DNA of 64,000 nt, taken from assembly GCA_900019385.1 (NCBI GenBank), contig FIZJ01000016.1:156042-220041 (forward strand), given 5' to 3'. The DNA comes from an uncultured Clostridia bacterium. GTDB taxonomy: Bacteria > Bacillota > Limnochordia > Darwinibacteriales > DTU012. Positions within the stretch are counted from its first letter, which is position 1. The number at the start of each line of letters is the position of its first letter. The notes under the pieces are model-generated. The model was not told the DNA's origin, ran no database searches, and saw only the letters and a list, made by a program, of their open reading frames with translations. Position numbers and translations under genes: made by a program. This document shows positions 37,590-46,038 of the stretch, in pieces.

Positions 37590-37692
37590 TTGCTTACTCT
37601 CCTTTTCCAAAATCCTTGTTGTGTCCATATCTATAATACGATGAGCAGCAGGGCAAATCCTGCCGGATGAAGATACAGGCAGTGCCAGGGTT

Positions 37693-39561
37693 CTAGACCG
37701 TAAGCTTTCTGGTGTAATTGGCAACTATCTTCTCGTCCTGGAGAGTGAATGCCACCTGCGACATTTCATAAGGCACTGGATATGTATAGATGCCAAACTG
37801 AAGATTCACATTGGAATGGATCAAGTCGGCCTTGACCGTGCCGTCAGCCGCTACCCTGACGTGAGTGATCGTGCCTCCGGGGCAGCCGAGCACATGGGAG
37901 GCGATTCCCGTTTGAGCATTCAACGATCCGCCGCGGCATTCCCCTTGGATCCAGATGGAGTCTCCCGCTGTGAGCTTCGAATTGTACACCAATTCGCCCG
38001 TGGCTGTGATCTTGCCTGTCGCTTCAATCTCACTGTTCTGACAGTAATCGATTTCCACATCCACCTCGCTGGTGAGTTCAGCTTTTATCTCTTCCTGCAG
38101 CTCGAGGCATTCATCATAGAGTTCCTCGATGCATCTGAATGAATCCAGTTTACAGTCCAGGTTCGCGATCCTGTGGAGAATCGGGTTGCCCAGGTCGATC
38201 AAGCTGCCTTTAAGCTGTTCCAGTGTTTTGAGATTCTTGTCCAAAGTAGCGAACTTCATTTCCAGAAGCAGCCTGATCAAGTACTCTTCGCCCCATGCCG
38301 CCGATTTTGTCTTTTCGAAATAAGGTTCCAGCTGTCTGCCTGCCTGGATCAACTCGGGCAGCTGAATAATTAGGCGCCCCAGGATCGAACCGATTTGGAC
38401 CAGCCTGGTTTGGTCGGATCCGGCTATGATCTTGCTGCCGATCACCTTGCCGTGGACGGCTATATTGCCGTTGGCCACGATCTCGGCTTGATAGACATCT
38501 CCAACAACCACCACCCGGCCGCCGGCATGCACCTTCAGGCTTTCGTTGACATTGCCTCTAACCAGGACATCACCATAGAATTCAATATGGCCTGTGGTCA
38601 GATCAACATCCCCATTGATTTCCAGAAGTGGGATCACGCTCAAGCGCAGATCAGGCCCGCTTAGGCATGGACGGCCGTCAATGGTTGCCACGGCGATCCG
38701 CCCGTTGTCGATGAGCTGGACACCAGGGCCAACTTTGAGCACTTTGTTTTTTGGATCTCTTGGCTCGATTACTTCGCCGAACACCGACAGCCCGGGTTCG
38801 CCAAGCACAGGCGGCGTCCAGAACGCCAGGACGGTTCCTGCCTGGACACAGTTGATTGCTCCTTTGTTGTAATAATCGATCCGCTCGCTGTCGTCATTTT
38901 CCACCGGCAGCCGTTCGTCAAAACTGCAGACGTATTCCACTTTGCCGTCTTGCGAAGGGCTGGGCGCCTTCCCTCTGGCAATGACAACGTCTTGATCTGC
39001 ACAGCCTTGGCATGCCGCCTGGATCACCTTCCGCATAATAGGCGCCTTGATGCCCAGACGCTTAAGTTCAGCGTGCACCAAACCCTCGTCAATAGGTTCA
39101 GGCGGGATCTCGCCGGCAGCCTGCCCGTCAATCCTCAAACGCTGTGCCGGCAGGCAGTCAGGCGCCCGGTAAATTTTGCCCGGCACAAAACGCACTGACA
39201 GCACGACTTCCGTCCGGTCCTCGGAAACATGAACCTTGAACCTACTGACCGGTGCCTTTTGGGCAGGTACAACCTGCAGCAGATTCCCGTCGAAAACCAC
39301 AGTCGGTTGGGTGACAAGCTGATTGTCATAATATACTGAAACATTTCGGCCTGGTATGATCACAGGCCATTTACCTTTCCCAGCCGGCTTCGTGTGGCTG
39401 ATCACACCGCCGCTGACTGCGATCGTGCCGTCTCTGTCCAGATCCGGCTCTGCCCCGCCTTCGCCTGCCTGCATCGGCAAGTGCTCGTCCGCACAGGATT
39501 CTGCGCCACCCCGGCGCTGAGTGAGACGGACAACATTGCTCACTCTTTTCATTTCAACCAT
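37693..39561 (-). CDS. fapA: FapA/DUF342-family polymer-forming protein
   Basis: The 622-residue protein has an unusual N-terminal extension (about 1-165), the DUF342 alpha/beta part (VHAELKRLGIKAPIMRKVIQA, ARGKAPSPSQDGKVEYV), the repetitive beta-helix (LEINGDVDLTTGHIEFYGDV, HAGGRVVVVGDV, GNIAVHGKVIG), a long coiled coil near 410-500, and a second short beta-helix part. DUF342 proteins are cytoplasmic and have been tied to flagellar or pilus assembly and cell-surface behaviour, though their biochemical role is uncertain. The ATG at 39561 has GAGGAG 8 bases upstream. A c-di-GMP-I riboswitch precedes the gene, and no flagellar genes are nearby. Confidence 0.88.
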   Translation of the reverse strand: MVEMKRVSNVVRLTQRRGGAESCADEHLPMQAGEGGAEPDLDRDGTIAVSGGVISHTKPAGKGKWPVIIPGRNVSVYYDNQLVTQPTVVFDGNLLQVVPAQKAPVSRFKVHVSEDRTEVVLSVRFVPGKIYRAPDCLPAQRLRIDGQAAGEIPPEPIDEGLVHAELKRLGIKAPIMRKVIQAACQGCADQDVVIARGKAPSPSQDGKVEYVCSFDERLPVENDDSERIDYYNKGAINCVQAGTVLAFWTPPVLGEPGLSVFGEVIEPRDPKNKVLKVGPGVQLIDNGRIAVATIDGRPCLSGPDLRLSVIPLLEINGDVDLTTGHIEFYGDVLVRGNVNESLKVHAGGRVVVVGDVYQAEIVANGNIAVHGKVIGSKIIAGSDQTRLVQIGSILGRLIIQLPELIQAGRQLEPYFEKTKSAAWGEEYLIRLLLEMKFATLDKNLKTLEQLKGSLIDLGNPILHRIANLDCKLDSFRCIEELYDECLELQEEIKAELTSEVDVEIDYCQNSEIEATGKITATGELVYNSKLTAGDSIWIQGECRGGSLNAQTGIASHVLGCPGGTITHVRVAADGTVKADLIHSNVNLQFGIYTYPVPYEMSQVAFTLQDEKIVANYTRKLTV

Positions 39562-39620
39562 CAAATACACTCCTCTTAGCAGAAATAATCATGGGCACCA
39601 AAAACGCCCACGGGTTATTT

Positions 39621-39700
39621 CCGGCAGCTGGCTGGCCACCAATTCTGATGGCCCCTATAGCTTTGCGTCCTTAGATTACTCTAAGTTTGCCCACGGAGAC
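39621..39700 (-). promoter_or_regulatory. c-di-GMP-I (GEMM-I) riboswitch upstream of fapA
   Basis: On the minus strand the segment carries the GEMM-I core. GGGCAAAC is followed by a P2 hairpin CTTAGA-GTAA-TCTAAG closed by a GNRA tetraloop. The invariant GGACGCAAAGC comes next, then a P3 hairpin (GGCCATC, loop, GGTGGCC), and the final AGCTGCCGG that closes the aptamer with TCCG. Everything lies between the promoter and the fapA start, 60 bases away. The expression platform is less clear: a TGGGC/GCCCA hairpin with five T residues in its loop follows, so the switch direction cannot be stated. Confidence 0.9.
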
Positions 39701-39707
39701 CACAAGA

Positions 39708-39736
39708 ATTATACTCAAATTGCCAAAGGGCGTCAA
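39708..39736 (-). promoter_or_regulatory. Promoter of riboswitch-fapA transcript
   Basis: On the minus strand TTGACG (39731-39736) and consensus TATAAT (39708-39713) are separated by exactly 17 bases. Transcription would start a few bases before the GEMM-I aptamer. Confidence 0.85.
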
Positions 39737-39815
39737 CCATTTCCACAGAGCGAGGCTAAATTTTTAGACTTATCTAACATCAATGTCATTTATATTAATT
39801 ATTTCCTTTTTGTCG

Positions 39816-39844
39816 TTGTCTACGAGCGCAACGTATGTTATACT
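39816..39844 (+). promoter_or_regulatory. Promoter of the ArsB/NhaD-type carrier gene
   Basis: TTGTCT (39816-39821) and TATACT (39839-39844) are separated by 17 bases on the plus strand, about 55 bases before the start. It is divergent from the fapA promoter, and about 80 bases separate the two -35 boxes. Confidence 0.65.
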
Positions 39845-39899
39845 AAGTGTTGTGTTATTGCACTTGAATACAAAAAAATAGTGGCAGAGGAGAATCTAA

Positions 39900-41174
39900 A
39901 TGTCGTTGAAGATTGTGGCTCTCATCTTGTTTGGTTTGACCTACATACTGCTGCTCAGTCTTCCAAAACACCGCGCCTACGTTGCTCTGTGCTCGGCGGC
40001 GATTTTTGTAATTCTCGGCATTGTGCCGTTCAAAGAAGTATTAAGCGCCATTGACTGGAATGTAATCATGATGATCGCCGGCACCATGGGTATCGTGTCC
40101 CTCTTTACAGAATCGAAAATGCCAAATCTGCTGGCGGACATGCTGATCGAGAAAACAGCGACTGTAAAGTGGGCGATCATCGCCTTGTCACTTTTCGCCG
40201 GTATCATCTCCGCCTTTATCGACAATGTGGCAACTGTGCTGATGATTGCGCCTGTGGCCTTGACCATTGCGAGCAAACTGGGCATTTCACCTGTATCAAG
40301 CATCATCGCAATATCGATTGCATCCAATCTGCAAGGTGCGGCGACTTTAGTGGGAGATACCACTTCCATCTTGCTCGGCGGGCATGCCGACATGAACTTC
40401 ATGGATTTCTTTGTCTTCCACGGCAAAATGGGATTGTTCTGGGTGGTTCAGCTTGGGGCGTTGGTTTCTACCGTGATTTTGCTTGTGGTTTTCCGCAAGG
40501 AAAAGCAGAAGATCCACGCCATGGAACGGACCAAGGTCACAAACTATTTCCCAAGCATCCTCTTGGTGGCAATGGTACTGCTTTTAATCATCGCATCATT
40601 TATCCCCAACACCCCTAAGACCATCAATGGTATCATCTGCGTCAGCCTGTTCGTGGTCGGCTTAATCGAGAATGTGATCCGCACAAAATCACCTGACATG
40701 GTTACCACTGCTTTCGCCGAAATCGACTATTTCACCATATTGCTTCTCTGCGGGTTGTTTGTGGTGATCGGCGGCATTACCAACGTTGGGGTCGTGACCG
40801 ATATCAGCAACTTGTTTGTCAGGATGAGTGGGGACAATCTCTTCCTGATCTACACCTTGATCGTCTGGGCGTCGGTGCTGTTTTCGGCCTTCATCGACAA
40901 TATCCCCTATGTGGCCACGATGCTGCCGGTCTGCGGCGAGATCGCCGGGCTCATGGGAGTTTCTCCGTACATCCTGTACTTCGGGCTTTTGGTAGGGTCC
41001 ACCCTCGGCGGAAACCTCACACCAATAGGCGCCTCGGCAAACATCACCGGAATCGGTATCCTGAGAAAAGAAGGGTATGAGGTGAGCGCAGGACAGTTCA
41101 TGAAGATTTCCGTACCCTTTACTCTGGCCGCAGTCACCACTGGGTATATCCTGGTCTGGCTGCTGTGGAGCTAA
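39900..41174 (+). CDS. ArsB/NhaD-type ion transporter (IT superfamily)
   Basis: The 424-residue protein has about eleven membrane helices in two repeats, each with an SAFIDN motif: SAFIDNVATVLMIAPV in the first half and SAFIDNIPYVATMLPV in the second. Each repeat also has a glycine-rich hairpin (NLQGAATLVGDTTSILLGG; GSTLGGNLTPIGASANI). These features belong to the ArsB/NhaD/SLC13 superfamily, which moves arsenite, Na+ or dicarboxylates. The paired Asp-Asn sites and the lack of arsenic genes favour a Na+/H+ or anion carrier, but the substrate is uncertain. GAGGAG lies 7 bases upstream of the start. It is transcribed alone and ends at a strong terminator. Confidence 0.85.
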   Translation: MSLKIVALILFGLTYILLLSLPKHRAYVALCSAAIFVILGIVPFKEVLSAIDWNVIMMIAGTMGIVSLFTESKMPNLLADMLIEKTATVKWAIIALSLFAGIISAFIDNVATVLMIAPVALTIASKLGISPVSSIIAISIASNLQGAATLVGDTTSILLGGHADMNFMDFFVFHGKMGLFWVVQLGALVSTVILLVVFRKEKQKIHAMERTKVTNYFPSILLVAMVLLLIIASFIPNTPKTINGIICVSLFVVGLIENVIRTKSPDMVTTAFAEIDYFTILLLCGLFVVIGGITNVGVVTDISNLFVRMSGDNLFLIYTLIVWASVLFSAFIDNIPYVATMLPVCGEIAGLMGVSPYILYFGLLVGSTLGGNLTPIGASANITGIGILRKEGYEVSAGQFMKISVPFTLAAVTTGYILVWLLWS

Positions 41175-41202
41175 AGCAGTTAGAAGCTCATCTTAAATTT
41201 TA

Positions 41203-41239
41203 AAGCACCGATCGTCAAGCACGATCGGTGCTTCTTTTT
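41203..41239. terminator. Terminator between the ion carrier and the DUF4340 gene
   Basis: A perfect 13-bp stem (AAGCACCGATCGT, loop CAAGC, complement; 41203-41233) is followed by CTTTTTA on the plus strand. On the minus strand it is followed by TTTAAAATTT, so it may serve the convergent DUF4340 operon too. Confidence 0.9.
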
Positions 41240-41252
41240 AATTGGGCCTTCG

Positions 41253-42725
41253 TTATTCCTGGTCAAGCTCAGCCAGCCTTGACGCCAATTCCGCCTTGGC
41301 TTGATCCACCTTTTCCTTGGCGATTACAAACTCGGTCACACCTTCAATACGCGCAGCATAGAGATCTCGGCTGTACGGCAGCAATTCGACAGTAAAGGGT
41401 GTTGTTTCCGGATTATTGTGGTAATAGACAATCGTCATCACTGGCTCGCCTGATAAAGGCTCCCCTTCAATCAGCGCGTCCACAGTCAAACCGATGATTG
41501 TGCCGTAGAGTCTCCGGAACGATCTCTCCTCGGCTGCCATCCCGTTGATGTAGAACGTCTCCTTGAGCTCAGCCTTGGGTTCACCATCTGCATCCTCCGG
41601 TTCCACTACCACTTGTTCCCTTTTCATGTCCAGTTGATAATGCTGATCATCCCAGAATATTTCTACGCGGCGGATGTCATCGATGCTCGCCATATACAAA
41701 AACTTGTTCACCCAATCAAAGGGGTTGGCATTGCGGATGCGGATTAGGTTTTTGTAGATTGTAAAGACCGCATGGCCGTCTTTGAGCATGGCATAGACTT
41801 CAGTCTCGTTGCGATCAGCTCCCAGCAGCAGGTGGACCGAGTCGCGGCTGTCGGCGACCGCCAGTTCTCCCCGGGGCTGATCCAATCCGTATTGATTGAG
41901 GTCTACTGGATCAAGGTCGACAAATTCCCTCACCCGCAGTGTCAGAACCGGGCTGCCGTCCAAAGTAAAGTCAGGATAGTTCTCCAGGTGGGCTACCCTG
42001 TACGGCGTCTTATAGGGGCTTACGAACCGCAGGCGGTCCATGCCGAGCATGCTTGGTGACCGGGATTCGCCGGTGACAATCTCAATTGGCGCCTGCCCCG
42101 CGTTGCGGATCAAAAGATACTGCAGATCGATCAGATCAATCGCCGCCAACTCACGGATGAGGAAATCTTCAACCTTGGATTGGAAGGCGACACCGTACAT
42201 GCCATTGACGGCATAGACCGCCTCGTCGCCATCGATCTGGGCATAAAACAGATACTCTGTCGGGTGGCGGTTTCCCAGGTAAACCACTTTCTCGCTTCCA
42301 TCTCCCAATTTGGCCCGGGCCGTTGTGCCGGGCTTGTCCAGCCCATACTTTGTCAAATCACTGGGTTTTTCCTCAAGTTTATGGCTCGCCTCCAAAGTGG
42401 CAAACCGCCGGACAACCGTCTGCACCTGTGCTTGGTCGAGAAGCGCCGGATCAACATCGTTCACCAGCCACTGGCCGTCGGCATTGGTGATTTCAATCTG
42501 GCCGGGGCCGATCAAAGTCAGCTGAGCAATGTCGTTTTCCGTCAAATCCCAAAACCGGCCTATCTGCTCAACCAATGCAGGGGTCTCCGGCTCTGTCGCT
42601 GGCTGCTTAACGAATATCCCCACAAGAATATTTATATTGAACAAACCGTTGACGCTCCCATACACGAACAGCAGCAGCGCCAGGCACAGCGTCAAAACGA
42701 TCAACCACTGGAGCCGCTTTCTCAC
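41253..42725 (-). CDS. DUF4340-domain membrane-anchored protein of a Gld-type ABC system
   Basis: The 490-residue protein has one N-terminal membrane helix (about 8-26) and a large outer part with two or three repeats of the DUF4340 pattern: LTKYGLDKPGTTARAKLGDGSEKVVYLGN and a second LNQYGLDQPRGELAVADSRDSVHLLLG. The family is found with GldG-like and ABC genes in many bacteria, and its role is unknown. The GTG start overlaps the GldG stop (GTGA) and has AGAGGAGG 8 bases upstream, so the two are translated together. It is the last gene of the four-gene ABC operon. Confidence 0.88.
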   Translation of the reverse strand: MRKRLQWLIVLTLCLALLLFVYGSVNGLFNINILVGIFVKQPATEPETPALVEQIGRFWDLTENDIAQLTLIGPGQIEITNADGQWLVNDVDPALLDQAQVQTVVRRFATLEASHKLEEKPSDLTKYGLDKPGTTARAKLGDGSEKVVYLGNRHPTEYLFYAQIDGDEAVYAVNGMYGVAFQSKVEDFLIRELAAIDLIDLQYLLIRNAGQAPIEIVTGESRSPSMLGMDRLRFVSPYKTPYRVAHLENYPDFTLDGSPVLTLRVREFVDLDPVDLNQYGLDQPRGELAVADSRDSVHLLLGADRNETEVYAMLKDGHAVFTIYKNLIRIRNANPFDWVNKFLYMASIDDIRRVEIFWDDQHYQLDMKREQVVVEPEDADGEPKAELKETFYINGMAAEERSFRRLYGTIIGLTVDALIEGEPLSGEPVMTIVYYHNNPETTPFTVELLPYSRDLYAARIEGVTEFVIAKEKVDQAKAELASRLAELDQE

Positions 42726-44134
42726 AAGCTACGCCTCCTCTTCCAAACAATAAACCCGGTTAAAAACACCAACAACGGCAAAGCAACCACGAACACGCCC
42801 GCTAAAATCAGCTGCTGCATATACGTGATGGACAAATAGGTGTCTTTGAACGGTTTCGGCCGGACCGTGATGTTTTGCTTGGCCTCGTTGAGCCAGTTGA
42901 AGCTGTTGATAATAAAGTCTGTGTTGGCACCGCGGCTCAGCTGATCGAACTGATCAACCAGCACCCCCGATGTGGAGATGACAACCAGCTTAGCCGGTGT
43001 CGGGCCGTACTCATCCCCGTCTGTGACGGACACAGCCACATTGAACGGGCCAACGGGATCTCCTTCGCTCCAGTTGTAAGTCAAGTCTTCAAAGTTGGAT
43101 TTTGCCCAGGAATTGTCGCTGGAAGTCAGAAGCGGTTCGATCCTAAGGCTTGCTCTGCGGGCCTGCAGGATAGTGACAGGCTGAGCGACCGGCATCACCA
43201 TCAGATGGCGCGCAGCCACCAGCGGTTCAGTAAGGGCATGATCCTTATACTTGGGAATGAGCCAGAAAGGATTGTTGGTGACCCTTGACGCATTATCGCC
43301 TTCGATCACAAACTGTTTCTCGACCCTGAGCCCATAGCTGGCAAGCAGCCCGTCCAGATAAGGGCGCTCCTCCAGTGTATAATCCAAGATAATGATCATC
43401 CTGCCGCCGTTTTTCAGGTAATCCCTGAGTTTCTGATCCTCTACTTCAGTCAAATCCTTCTCAGGCGCCAGCAGCAGCACCATGGCGGCGTCATCAGGGA
43501 CAGCATCCACAGTCAACAGATCCAGATCCTCAATTCTGTAGTTCTCCTTCTTGGCCAAATCGACAAAACTCGAGCTCAGTTCCACCTCATTGTGCCCCAC
43601 AAGGCGGTAGACCACCGGCACTTGATCCGTGGTAACATATGCGATGGCACTGGTGATCTGCTGCTCAATGGCAATCGATTCAGGCAGCATTTGATAGTAA
43701 TAATAAGCATAGTTCACGAAATCATTCGGCTGCAGCACCATAAACCGCTCGCCGCTGGCAACGATCACACTGCCCAGATCAGGAGTGACTTCTCCTCCCT
43801 TGTACTGTTCCACAAACTGAGGGTTCAGCAGTGGATCCACAATCTCAAAACTAACTCGGTCTGATGCATTCACATATTGGTTGATTACTTCCGACACAGT
43901 CTGATTCTGTCTACCGGTGCGGTACAAAGCATATATAGTGACATCCCGGTCCAGCTGTTTCAGAAGCTGCTGCGACTGGGTTGACAGCGAAAAAAGCTTG
44001 TTGGCGGTCAAATCGAGCCGGAAATCAAAAGAGCCGACAACCAGATTAAGCACAACCAGGACCGCTACCACCAAAGCGACAAGCAGTGCAGCGCTGCCGC
44101 CGTATCTTACCAATCGAAATCGGCTATCATTCAT
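42722..44134 (-). CDS. GldG-like ABC transporter auxiliary protein
   Basis: The 470-residue protein has an N-terminal membrane helix (about 12-34), a large outer domain, and a C-terminal helix (about 440-462) followed by KRRR. The start of the outer domain (LTANKLFSLSTQSQQLLKQLDRDVTIYALY) and AAMVLLLAPEKDLTEVEDQKLRDYLKNGGRMIIILD are characteristic of GldG/COG3225 proteins, which have a glutamine-amidotransferase-like fold. In Flavobacterium GldA/F/G support gliding; here no other gliding gene is present. GGGGAGGG lies 7 bases upstream. The permease gene ends 33 bases before. Confidence 0.88.
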   Translation of the reverse strand: MNDSRFRLVRYGGSAALLVALVVAVLVVLNLVVGSFDFRLDLTANKLFSLSTQSQQLLKQLDRDVTIYALYRTGRQNQTVSEVINQYVNASDRVSFEIVDPLLNPQFVEQYKGGEVTPDLGSVIVASGERFMVLQPNDFVNYAYYYYQMLPESIAIEQQITSAIAYVTTDQVPVVYRLVGHNEVELSSSFVDLAKKENYRIEDLDLLTVDAVPDDAAMVLLLAPEKDLTEVEDQKLRDYLKNGGRMIIILDYTLEERPYLDGLLASYGLRVEKQFVIEGDNASRVTNNPFWLIPKYKDHALTEPLVAARHLMVMPVAQPVTILQARRASLRIEPLLTSSDNSWAKSNFEDLTYNWSEGDPVGPFNVAVSVTDGDEYGPTPAKLVVISTSGVLVDQFDQLSRGANTDFIINSFNWLNEAKQNITVRPKPFKDTYLSITYMQQLILAGVFVVALPLLVFLTGFIVWKRRRSL

Positions 44135-44167
44135 CGCTATTCCCTCCCCTTAATTCCACTAGCTGGT

Positions 44168-45031
44168 TCAGCTCCAACGCCTTTTTTCCAAAATCTGCAC
44201 AGTCAAGAACAGCACCAGCACTGCAAGGCTGAGATAGTACACGATGGAGCTCAAAGCCAGCACGCCCCGCTGGAAGTTGCCAAAATGATAAAACACGGAG
44301 AACCAACCTAAAAGATGATAGACAAAACCATGGTACAGTTCAGGTTTGAGCCAAAAGACCAGCCCTACCGAACCCAAGCCCACTGCCGCCACGGCGATCC
44401 CCAACACATGGCTGCGTGTCATGCGGTACACCCAAAAGGCGACGCCTAAGGCCAAAATCGCTGCGAACACCGCGTTGGGATTGGCTTCCACAGGATAGAT
44501 CGACCGGAATGAATCAATAAACAGGATTGCCAGAAGAGCTCCGAAAGTCCCAATCGCCGCACTTACCAGATTGTCGGTGATGGTGGAAATCATCACGCCA
44601 ATAGCGATGGATACACAACCTAAGAGGAAAAACCCGATCATGCCGCCGACAATCTCCCAGATCGCCAGGTTACCGAAAAAGCTGATGGCAAACGGATATA
44701 GGCAGGTCAAAAGCAATGTGACGGCAAACACAGTCACTGCGGCGAAATACTTGCCCAGTACGATCTCGCTGAAAGATATCGGAGCGGTAAACAGCAGATG
44801 ATCCGTTTTCTGAGTGACCTCATCGGTCATCAGGCGCATGGTGAGAATCGGCACAACAAGAATAAAGATAAAGAGAATGTTTCCTAAAGTGTTGTTGAAA
44901 TCTGCGTTAGCGCTGAAAACATTCCCGGTTATATAAAAGACGCTGGTGATCAATAAAAAGACGCTCATGAAAACATAGCCGGAGAATGTGCGGAAATATG
45001 CCGCAAGATCCTTAAGATACACTGCTAACAT
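44168..45031 (-). CDS. ABC-2-type permease (GldF/NosY-like)
   Basis: The 287-residue protein has six to seven membrane helices. The first follows KDLAAYFRTFSGYVFM, and FTAPISFSEIVLGKYFAA is the conserved cytoplasmic turn of GldF/NosY permeases, with TDEVTQKTDHLL just before it. The start at 45031 has GGAGGG 8 bases upstream and lies 20 bases inside the ATPase gene. With the ATPase it should form a membrane exporter to which the GldG-like and DUF4340 proteins attach. What it moves is not known. Confidence 0.9.
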   Translation of the reverse strand: MLAVYLKDLAAYFRTFSGYVFMSVFLLITSVFYITGNVFSANADFNNTLGNILFIFILVVPILTMRLMTDEVTQKTDHLLFTAPISFSEIVLGKYFAAVTVFAVTLLLTCLYPFAISFFGNLAIWEIVGGMIGFFLLGCVSIAIGVMISTITDNLVSAAIGTFGALLAILFIDSFRSIYPVEANPNAVFAAILALGVAFWVYRMTRSHVLGIAVAAVGLGSVGLVFWLKPELYHGFVYHLLGWFSVFYHFGNFQRGVLALSSIVYYLSLAVLVLFLTVQILEKRRWS

Positions 45032-45974
45032 CGTCGCTTCCCTCCTGTGGATCTTGAGTAACTTGCAGGAAAATCTCCTCAAGTGTCAAATCAAAAGGCT
45101 TCATGGTCAAAAGCGGGAGCTCAGCCTTGCTGAAGGCGAAGAAGATGTCTGAACGGGCATCCCTTTCCGACTTTACCAAAAGATCGACCGTGCCCGGCTC
45201 CCTTTCACCCATGACTTCCACATCGCTGATATCACTCACGGCTTGCAGCACTCTCACAGCCGCCTCAGCTTGTCCAGGAACGCGAATCACCAAATCATTG
45301 CCGCCGCCGAGCCTTTGGGATAGGTTGTCAGGAGTATCGCTGGCGACAATCCGCCCCCGGTTGATAATCACGATTCGTTCACAAATGGCGCTCACTTCCG
45401 GCAGGATGTGAGAGCTGAGGATCACAGTATGGGTTTCCCCCAACTCTTTGATCAAGTTACGGATCTCGATGATCTGCTTCGGATCCAGGCCGACTGTTGG
45501 CTCATCAAGAATCAAAACCTCGGGGTTGCCGATCATGGCGGCAGCAAGCCCAACTCTCTGCCGGTATCCTTTCGACAAATTGCGGATCAAACGCCGGCGG
45601 ACATCTGCGATCTGAACTTTTTCCATGATTTCCCCGATATGCTGCCTGCGCTCCCTGCGGGGAACATGCTTGACTCTGCTGACAAAGGTACAGTATTCCT
45701 CTACGGTCATATCGCCGTACACAGGCGGGACTTCGGGCAGATACCCTATCTTGCGCCGGACTTCGTGGCCGTTTTCCACAACATCAAGGCCATCGACAGT
45801 AACTCTGCCCCCCGTCATGGGGATGTACCCGGCGATGATGTTCATGACCGTCGTCTTACCTGCGCCGTTAGGGCCGAGAAAGCCCAGGACTTCTCCTTTG
45901 TCCACTTTGAAGCTGACTCGGTCCACGGCCAAGTGTTTTCCGTAGCGTTTGGAAACATCAATGACTTCAATCAT
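45012..45974 (-). CDS. ABC transporter ATP-binding protein (GldA-like)
   Basis: The 320-residue ATPase has Walker A GPNGAGKTT at residue 34, the Q-loop region LPEVPPVY, the signature NLSKGYRQRVGLA, Walker B VLILDEPTVGLDP and the switch histidine in SSHIL. A C-terminal extension of about 90 residues ends LTLEEIFLQVT, as in DrrA/GldA-type exporter ATPases. AAGGAG lies about 9 bases before the start. It heads the operon ATPase, permease, GldG-like, DUF4340, with overlapping or closely spaced genes throughout. Confidence 0.93.
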   Translation of the reverse strand: MIEVIDVSKRYGKHLAVDRVSFKVDKGEVLGFLGPNGAGKTTVMNIIAGYIPMTGGRVTVDGLDVVENGHEVRRKIGYLPEVPPVYGDMTVEEYCTFVSRVKHVPRRERRQHIGEIMEKVQIADVRRRLIRNLSKGYRQRVGLAAAMIGNPEVLILDEPTVGLDPKQIIEIRNLIKELGETHTVILSSHILPEVSAICERIVIINRGRIVASDTPDNLSQRLGGGNDLVIRVPGQAEAAVRVLQAVSDISDVEVMGEREPGTVDLLVKSERDARSDIFFAFSKAELPLLTMKPFDLTLEEIFLQVTQDPQEGSDDVSSVS

Positions 45975-46002
45975 AACCGGCTCTCCTTTCTGTTATAACA
46001 TT

Positions 46003-46031
46003 ATTGTAACAAGCATATTGCATATCTGCAA
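46003..46031 (-). promoter_or_regulatory. Promoter of the Gld-type ABC operon
   Basis: On the minus strand TTGCAG (46026-46031) and TACAAT (46003-46008) are separated by 17 bases, about 30 bases before the ATPase start, in the short gap after the other ABC pair. Confidence 0.65.
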
Positions 46032-46038
46032 TCGAATC

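Noticed and set aside
39521..40054. 177-codon plus-strand frame across the fapA leader
   Set aside because: It overlaps the riboswitch and promoter, then the carrier gene in another frame; no binding site or motif.
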